Below, in pieces: positions 50,294 to 59,150 of a stretch of 64,000 nucleotides of DNA. The number at the start of each line of letters is the position of its first letter. Positions within the stretch are counted from its first letter, which is position 1. This DNA comes from Danio rerio (taxonomy: Eukaryota > Chordata > Actinopteri > Cypriniformes > Danionidae). The DNA lies in NCBI RefSeq assembly GCF_049306965.1, contig NC_133186.1:36357501-36421500 (forward strand), read 5' to 3'. A program made the position numbers and the translations under genes. Under the pieces are notes generated by a model, which saw only the letters and a list, made by a program, of their open reading frames with translations, searched no databases and had not been told where the DNA came from.

Positions 50294-50494
50294 CTAGGAA
50301 ATCGCCTCGATCTGGTAGGAGCAGTCATCTGGATGTAGGGCGGGTTTGGCTTCAGTAGTGCTCTTGGGTTTGGGGGGCCAGTCAGGATCTACGCTTAATT
50401 CTTGTGCCAGATGCATGTAGCGTGCCTTGGGAACTTTTCTTCGCCGGCAGCAGAGCCAGGAGAGGCATTTAGATCCATACATGTCTATTCCTCC
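50294..50494 (-). CDS. atp13a3: atp13a3 last coding exon and stop
   Basis: 201 nt including TAG at 50296-50294. Acceptor CTATAG|GGAGGA. Reads GGIDMYGSKCLSWLCCRRRK, VPKARYMHLAQELSVDPDWP, PKPKSTTEAKPALHPDD, CSYQIEAIS. It has a cysteine cluster (CLSWLCC) next to a basic run, as in ATP13A3, and ends with the family's short tail. A hAT MITE (50591-50785) lies in the intron 97 nt before this exon. Confidence 0.88.
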   Translation of the reverse strand, partial: GGIDMYGSKCLSWLCCRRRKVPKARYMHLAQELSVDPDWPPKPKSTTEAKPALHPDDCSYQIEAIS

Positions 50495-53400
50495 CTATAG
50501 ACACACACACAATGGCATGGAAGAACAAGGAGGAGAAGATGTATGCATTTTCCACATGTTCTTGACAAGACAGAATTTCAACCTGTAAATCAGGGGTCAC
50601 CAATCCTGGTCTTGGAGGGCCGGTGTCCATGCAGGGTTTAGCTCCAACTTGCCTCAACACATCTGCCTGGATGTTTCAAGCATACCAAGTAAGACTTTGA
50701 TTAGCTTGTTCAGGTGTGTTTGAATAGGGTTGGAGCTAAAATCTGCAGGACACCGGCCCTCCAGGTACAAGTTTGGTGACCACTGCTGTAAATGTTAAAC
50801 GTGGTAAGTGAAATGAGATTCATATTCATCTGCAGAAACGATGTGAGAGCCTTTGGTTTGTTTTGTCATGCCTTCAAGCACATGCAAGGGAAATGAATGT
50901 CTATTTGAATTAATGCCAAAATTCAAATGGTGTGTATTTCTTTGCTTTAGCTAATCTTAAGCTCCAAATGGCATTAAATAAGAATGTTCCGGGTTCAAGT
51001 CTATGGCATGCTGTCAGTTACCACAGAAAATAACAACTGGCTTTTATTTAAAAGACAAGCAAATGTGGTGTATAAAGAGTAGGACAGGGATGAAGTTAAA
51101 AAGACACTAAATATGTCTGAATTGGGTTAAAGTCCATGGCGCACTCCTAATTCTATTTTTGTAGTACCCCTACCCCTTTCCATTGACCCTTAAAACAGAG
51201 TGTGAAGGGGAAGGGCTTCAAAATTTACCTCTATGAAATGGGACAGCACTACAGCACCTGCACACGTCATCATGTCATCATAATCTCTGGCTTCATAAGA
51301 GATCAGCGACCGCGACTGCTGTGGTTATTCCAGATGTGTTATTTTTTGGTATTTTTATCTTCAGGAAATCACTGAAGGGATATATTATGGTAACATAAGG
51401 ATATAATGTGGCAATAAGATCATAACTATACTGCACATTTACACAGTGGCCATATTCTTCCATGTAAATACACAAAAAAACAACATTAACATTATAGCAG
51501 ACACTGTAAAAGCTCATTCACAGCCTCTAGACTTTTCTGACAGGGTATTTGAGTGTCATTGAGTGGCAGAAAGCAATGGGACCGCTATACATGAGTTATG
51601 ATTATGGATTATAGATAGCGAAATTTAGCTGTTTTTATTTTAAACGGTAAAACACGAATGTCGTTATGAATGTATTAAAACATGTGCTTGTTGTCAAAAT
51701 TCGTAATAATCACAAAAAAATACTAATTTGTGGATCTCCTTACTTCCGGGTGCAGCTGTGGCTGGTGTATTCTGGGAAATTTTCTTACCCCTTGGTTTCC
51801 AGTGTGGACCTGAAAAATCTCTGTTTGAAGGGGTATCTAGCCCTTCCCCTTAGCCCTACGCCTTCAAGCTTAAGAGAATTGGAACACCCCTACCCCTTCA
51901 TGGAAATGCACAAAACGAGAGGTGGGGGGAGGGAAAGGGCTAAGGGGTAGAATTAGGGCTGGGCCCACATGAACCAGAAGCTGCAACCATTTTTATTTTT
52001 TTTTGTATTGTGACACAGTTCCTAGAGAAACGGAATGTTAAATGAGAAAACAGTAGGTATTGAAAATTGAAAGTTTAAATTTTACTGTCTAGAGGGGTTC
52101 ATCTAACCAGTTTAAGAAAATTTGGGACCCATTAAGGAATATATAAGTATATTGATCTATAGTCAAATTGATTCTTTTTTTCCCTAAGTGCAAAGTAGAG
52201 TGTATTGTTTGATTGTACAATTGTAGTTTTTGTTAAGCCACATTTTTATTTGTTGGTTTTTTTCTCTTTTTCACACTTAAGTTGATACTATTTATACTTT
52301 TTGTAATATAACTGTTTTGGTTTGTCATTTTTTTTTACTGTAATTTGTCATAAAAGTCATAAAAAAGAAAAAAGTGGGTGTGGCTTGTTTTTTCTACTGC
52401 AAGCTGATTGGATGTAGTGAAGTAGGCATTCCATTCCAAAAGATTTGAATAGTTTACTTTATAAGAGTTATATTAGAACCTAACAGACTCCTCCTCATCA
52501 TCACCTTTCTGTTCATGGTCAAAACTGACATTTAGAGGGGCGTGGTTAATTATGTTAGCCACGCCCAATATCTCAAAATCACAATCTGGAAATTTAACTG
52601 AAAACAAACAGAATTTTCAGATTTTAAGCTTGAATTATAAGAGTGAACTTTTTTTTTTCTTAATGACATGCACAGTTGAATTGTTCACCACAAAACTGCC
52701 AATGTGAGCTAATAAAAACATAGCTAGTTTTGATTTTATTTGCACTTTAAAATGGAAATTGTGTGACTAAGGTTGCTTACTAACCTTGGAAATAGAGTAA
52801 CTAATACTGCTTACTACTAACCTAGGGCACAAAAAAAAAGTTTATACATATAATTTAATACAAAATGTGCTGATAGAAAATGTATTATTATAATAATTTT
52901 AATGTTAATAAAAGTTCAAAAATATAAATATCAGATTTAGAATTTATTTAATATTAAGTAATGTCTTGTTCAATGGACGTCATTTTTACTTCATTACTTA
53001 ACACGGTTTTTGCTTTTATACTCTGAAAGAGGAGTGAAAATAATTTTTGTGGTAAAGGATGGCAGGCCACAGAATCTGTCAATGGAAACTGTTTTAAACC
53101 CGGAACATTCCTTTTAAGGAATATTCCAGGTGATCTGAAATTTTAAATCTACTTTAAGAAGGGAAAAGCTTTTTTTAGTATCAATATTATTTTTCACATT
53201 TTTTTTTTCAGGGACTGTAAGCTGAAATGAAATAAAACAAATGTAAAAAATACTTTCTTGGAGACATAGATCAAATTTAAGTACTAAAATTACCAAAACT
53301 GAAAACAAAAAAGCCAGATAAAACATAAAAACCTGAACTATAAATATTAATTAACAGCTCAAAATATACTGAATAGACTCATTATGTACATAATAAAGTA

Positions 53401-56400
53401 ATACTAGATAGCACCTGCTTAAAGACACCACAAACGTGTGATGTAACATCTTACATGTGCTTAACAAGATACAATATCCCCCACATTAATTAAATCAGTA
53501 ACCTGTAACCAGGCATTTGTCAACCTAGAAAAGTAGCCTCTCACTTTAAAATGATGATTCAAGCAATAAACAGTTATTTGTGGCACTTGACAGCAGGCCA
53601 CAGTCTCATTTTGAACCCTGAACATTCCTTTAAAGGAGTATTCAGAGTTATTTAATGTCTATGGCAGCTTGATTAAAAGAGTTCAAATTACAGTACATAC
53701 ATTTGGGACTGGTAAAATTCTTATATGCTTTTGAAGCCATTTATGCTCACCAAGACAACGTTTACTTTTTGTGAAAAACATTCTTTTTCTAGAAACATGA
53801 AACATTGTTTTTTGTGTGAAACATCATTCCAAGAATTTAAATAAGGGTCCTATTTTTTTAGACATTTTAAAAATGTAGTACATTTCTTTAAACAAAGCTG
53901 ATTTTACAGCAGGTATCATTTCAGTCATTTATGGAGGCTTGTTTCTGCAACAAATTACTAATTTAATTGCAAGTTTTGTTTTGTAAGTCAATATTTAATA
54001 TTTATCAATATTACAGAAGTTCACATTTCAAAATTCTGACTTTTCCCTCTAATTTAGAAGTTAATAACAAAATTCTCTGAAAAAAGTTATTGAGATATGA
54101 AGGCAGATTTGTGAAAAAATAAAAAGGCAGAATTTTGAGAAAGTTATATTTCAAAATTAAAAGACAAGTCAAAAATGAGAGGGAAAAAAATAACTCAATT
54201 GTATTTTTGTGTTATTTCCCAAACAAAAACCAGTTACAAGAAATATTTATGCAACTCTGAGAAAAAAAAAAGTTAGAACTGCAAGATGTAAGTTTAGAAA
54301 TGAAAAATATATATAAATAAAATGCAATTACAAAAAAACTCAAACAAATAATTTGCATAACATAACTAAACATAAAAAACAATAAACATTACACTCTATA
54401 AACAATTGAGAAATTTGAGAATTTTGAGAAACTCAAATTCCGAAAATAGAGACGAGTCAAAACTGAGTATGACTAAGAACTCAAATGTACGTTTTTTTTT
54501 TCATTATCGCCTTTACAAAAATCTGTTAAGAGAAATGTTTATGCAAGTTAAGAAAAAAAAATAATAAAATAAATAAATATTGCAATAACAAATTAATTAA
54601 AGTCAGTATTGCATAATATAAACTCTAGAAACAAACTATTGAGATTTTTTAAAAAGGGTTGGGAAACTCAAATTGCAAAAATAGACAAAGTCTAAATTGA
54701 GGAAAAAATGAAACTCAAAAATTTTTTTGTGTTATTGCCTAAACAAAAATAAGTCACAAGAAATATTTATGCAACAAAAAAGAAAAAAAAAGTTAGAATT
54801 GCAAGATGTAATCACAATTGCAAATAGTCAATTTTGCATAATATAAACTATATAAACAAACAATTTACATAATAAACAGATTCTATAAAATTTTTTTGAG
54901 AGTTTTGAGAAACTCAAATTCCATGAGAATATGCAACTTTGAGAAAACAAAAATTTTGAATAGCAAGATGGAAGTTTAGAAATGGGGAAAAAACAATTAC
55001 AAATATAAACTCTATATACTTAATTTACATAACAACAATAAACAGAAAATAACAAACAAAACTTAATTGTAGGTTTTTTTACATTATCGTTACAATATGT
55101 TTTTTTACATTAACGTCTAAAAAAGAAAAGGAAAAATACGCAATTACAAATATCAAAGTCGGTATTGCAAAATATAAGCTCCATAAACAAACAATTTACA
55201 TAGTAAACATAACAATAAACAAAACTCTGTAAACAAACTATTTTGAAACTCAAATTCCAAAAATAGAGACAAGTGTCAAAACTGAGGAAAAAATTTACTG
55301 AATTGTAAGATTTTATGTTAACGTCTAAACAAAAAACAATTACAAGAATTATTTATGCAACTTTAAGAACAAAAATTGCAAGATGTAAATGGGAAGAAAT
55401 TTGCGATTACAAATATCGAGGTTAGTATTGCATAATATAATCTCTGTAAACAATCGCACGAAACAAAAGTGCAATTTTGAGAAAAATACAGCAAGACATT
55501 AACAGAATTGTGAGAAACTATTAAGTTAACTAATTAAAATTGAATTTTGTGATAAAGATTTATTTATTATTCCTGCAGCAGAAACAAGTCTCCATCATCT
55601 GAAAGAATACCTGAAAATCTGACCAGTCATTTGCCAATGCAAACTCAACACTTAAGTTAAAGAACCAGAAAACCCGAAGCAGCTTTCCACAGACATTAAA
55701 CTTGCAAAAACCCGGAATATTCCTTTAACCAAAACCAGAAGCTTCATCGACACACAAAACACAACATATCAGAACTTTAGTGCAAGTTTTCACCGTGTTA
55801 GATGTTAAAACATTGCTCATTTAGCCACATACCTGCACCGTCATCCCAAACACGCAGTTTAAACAAGACGGAGTAGCGCACACACGTATGCAGTAGTTGC
55901 AACTACAGAAGGAGCATTAGAGGAAAATGGGGGGGAAGTGGGGTAATCAGAGTCCCCACAAGGGGGCACTAGAGAGCGTTCAGAAAAATCATGTTGGCGC
56001 ATGCAAGGCCAAACGTTAAAACAGAGTGTTGGGTGTGAGGGAGAGAGAAAGAAGGAAGGATAGTGGGAAAAGAGTGAAAGTGAGAGGGAAGGAAAAAGGC
56101 GGAGTGGACACCAGGAAGTGAAAAGGCAACGGTGAACTGAAGTGTCAGATTTTTTCCCAACCTGTGGTATCGGGCCTGCAGGGGAGACGCCATAGCTTCC
56201 CTGCTTGTCTCTGCTGAACACATGCTTCCATAAGATGACGTCAAGCACGACGGTCTAAAGAATAATCGCAGTAGGGCGGAAAGAATGAAGAGAGCTACGG
56301 ATCACATGGCTAGCAAAAGATTTATGGTCATCATTTTGTGTCTGCTTGTTCCTGGTCAAGAGCAAAACTAAATACATTGCTTGAAAGGGCAGTGATTTAT

Positions 56401-59084
56401 TTATTTATTTTGGAACTGTGTGTTAGTTCAGGAAAAACAGAAGAGGGCAAGAGATTTTTGTTGGCTTAGAGCTGCACGTTCTTGATTTAAAGTATTGTGG
56501 GATCTTATTCCTAAATGACAATGTCTATTATACTTTGGCTGATAAAATCACAGCAGATCTGTATTTGACCAACAGTTATCAACTATAATGATTATTATAT
56601 GAATGTTGTGAAAAGTTGTATTTTCCCATAACTACTGGCAAAACAGCTTATAGTTTAGATATAAAGGCGTCTATGGTATCAATTAAAATATTGCAATCTT
56701 GAAGCGTTATATTAAATTTAACACTGTTATGCCAGTAGATGCAACATATAACTGAATAAAATCGAGATTTGTTCAAAAACACTTATTCATACAGCAATGA
56801 GAAGCGATATCTTGATTAGTTGTTGAATAATTCACTCAATTTTTCTATGTGTGTCTGCACTTGTGATAATTGAACGACCAAATGACATTAAGTTTAGAAA
56901 TGTCATTAGAAGTTTAGCTAACAGAACAAAAATTGCGTTACACAATAAGTTCTTTTTTTAGCTTTAGACTTAAAAGCACAGTATGTAATTTTAGCCACTA
57001 GAGGGCATGTATACACAGCAAACAAAGGCAGAATCTGATAACAGCTTTTAGTTCAGATATAAAGGTGTCTATGGTAGCGTTAAAAAAATGTGACACTGTT
57101 ACTATTATGCCAGTAGGTGGCGATATATATGAGCAATATCACACTCATAGCAGTGCGATATGGCTGTATATCGGCACTGGTGGAAGAAGTGCGTTGGTGC
57201 CCCCACCAGTGCCGATATACAGCCATATCGCACTGCTACGAGTGTGATATTGCGTTTATATAACAGTTTGACGGCATAATTGTGTATATAAAAACAAAAT
57301 CTAACATGGAGAGCCTCAAAAACCCTTTTGTATGAGGAACTACTTTCTTCCGGATTCAAATCATAAGCTGACAGTTAAACAGTTAAGCGTGCATCTTTTA
57401 AATTTTAGATCTGTAGTGTCTGCTTTTCTTGTTGGATGTATGTGGGCGGAGTAATACACAAAGGGTAAAGAGTAGGGATGTAACGGTATCAGAATTTCAC
57501 GATACGGTAATACCTCGGTATGAATGTCACGGTACGGTATTTATTGAATCATTTACAGGAAAAAAAAAAACTTTTGAAAATACTCCAAAAAAGTGCCAAA
57601 AGTGTCAATGACATACAAATTAGTCATCTATCTGTTAGCTTTGAAACAGGAACTTCAATTTTAATAACAAAAAATTATTAAACCATGTAAAAAAAATAAA
57701 GTTTCAATTTAGTATTGTTGAAAACTCATCACATTCAACATTTAATCACTCACTTAGATAGAGATGGGTTTAAAGGAAAATTATCATATAATTATAATCT
57801 GGTAAAAGCTGGTATCTCTGGGCATTTACAATGTCCCCTGCAACAGAAAAAACCCCTCTCATTTGGGACTGAGGTTTCTGGGACAAGAGAGATATGACTT
57901 GGTCCATGTTGACAGCAGTGGGGTAACGTTGTGCATTGTCTTTCCCCCACTTGAGAAGACAAACCATGAGTGAGATAGAGGTCTCTTTGCGGTACAAGTC
58001 AATGTCTGCATCAATATGAACAGTGTGCTGTGTTTCTGCAGTCCCCATGACTGTTATTAGTCGTATTCCCCAACTTGCAGGCACGTGCACACATAGGGCT
58101 CAACCTGTGAAAGTGCACATGCCCTTTTTAGTCTTGGATAGAAAATGCCCTTCCAAAACGATCAAAAGTGCCCCCGCGACGCGACACAACCTCCGTCCAG
58201 TCCAGCCCTTCAGTAGGCGCGCGATAACACCTCTCTTGAGTATGCGCGCTCAACCCCCCCTCGGCGCTTTTTCAATACGCGCGCCACAACACAGCTGATC
58301 AGAACGCGCGCGACAGCACCGCTATTCAGCACGCGCGCGGCGACAACACCCGCTTTAGGTTCGATCATTTCCATCTTTTTTTCATCTCCGCTACTAGCAG
58401 CACACTCCATTTCCGCATTACTGGATCTGTAGCGACAACAGACCGCAAAGGATTATGGCCACGCCGGGGCTGATGGGAAATGAAGTTTCAGCTACCTCCC
58501 GTTTGCTTCATTCGCCTGAGCAAATTTTCTCAGAAGACCTATAGTTTTACCGAGTCATGCGACTTCGGTAATATCGAAAAAATTTAATATTGCGGTATGA
58601 CGGTATTTACAATACCGTTACATCCCTAGTAAAGAGGCTGTAGGAGTTCTGATATTGCAGAATATCGCACGGCTATCAGCCAATCAGATTTGAGAACCAG
58701 ACAGAACTGTTGTATAAAACTGAATAAAATAGAGATTTGTTCAAAAACACTGATTCATACAGTAATGAAGAGCAATGTTTGATTCGTTGTTGATTAATTC
58801 ACTCAATTTGTCAATTTGTATGTCTGTGCTCTTGTGCAAAATGAAAGACTGAAAGACTTTTTGAAAATGTCATTAGTAGTTTACTAAATGAAACAAAAAA
58901 TGCATTCTAGATAATCTGTGAATCTTTCTTTCCATAGCTATAGACTTAAAGGCACAGTGTGTAATCATTGCCACTAGCATAAAAAAAAAAAGCATAATCT
59001 GATGACATTTATAGTTCTGATTTAAAGGTGTCTATGGTAGCAATTAAAATAATGTAATCTTGAACCGTTATATGAAACTGTTTG

Positions 59085-59150
<66 letters not shown>

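Larger units (their letters stand above)
57439..58720 (+). repeat. Dispersed repeat split by hAT copy 2
   Basis: 57439-57472 and 58629-58720 together match the continuous repeat at 6741-6857. Confidence 0.82.

Noticed and set aside
55859-56248. 129-residue minus-strand frame as one long atp13a3 exon
   Set aside because: Homology ends at GPIPQ, followed at once by a donor; the rest is low-complexity intron, and the next exon continues in phase.
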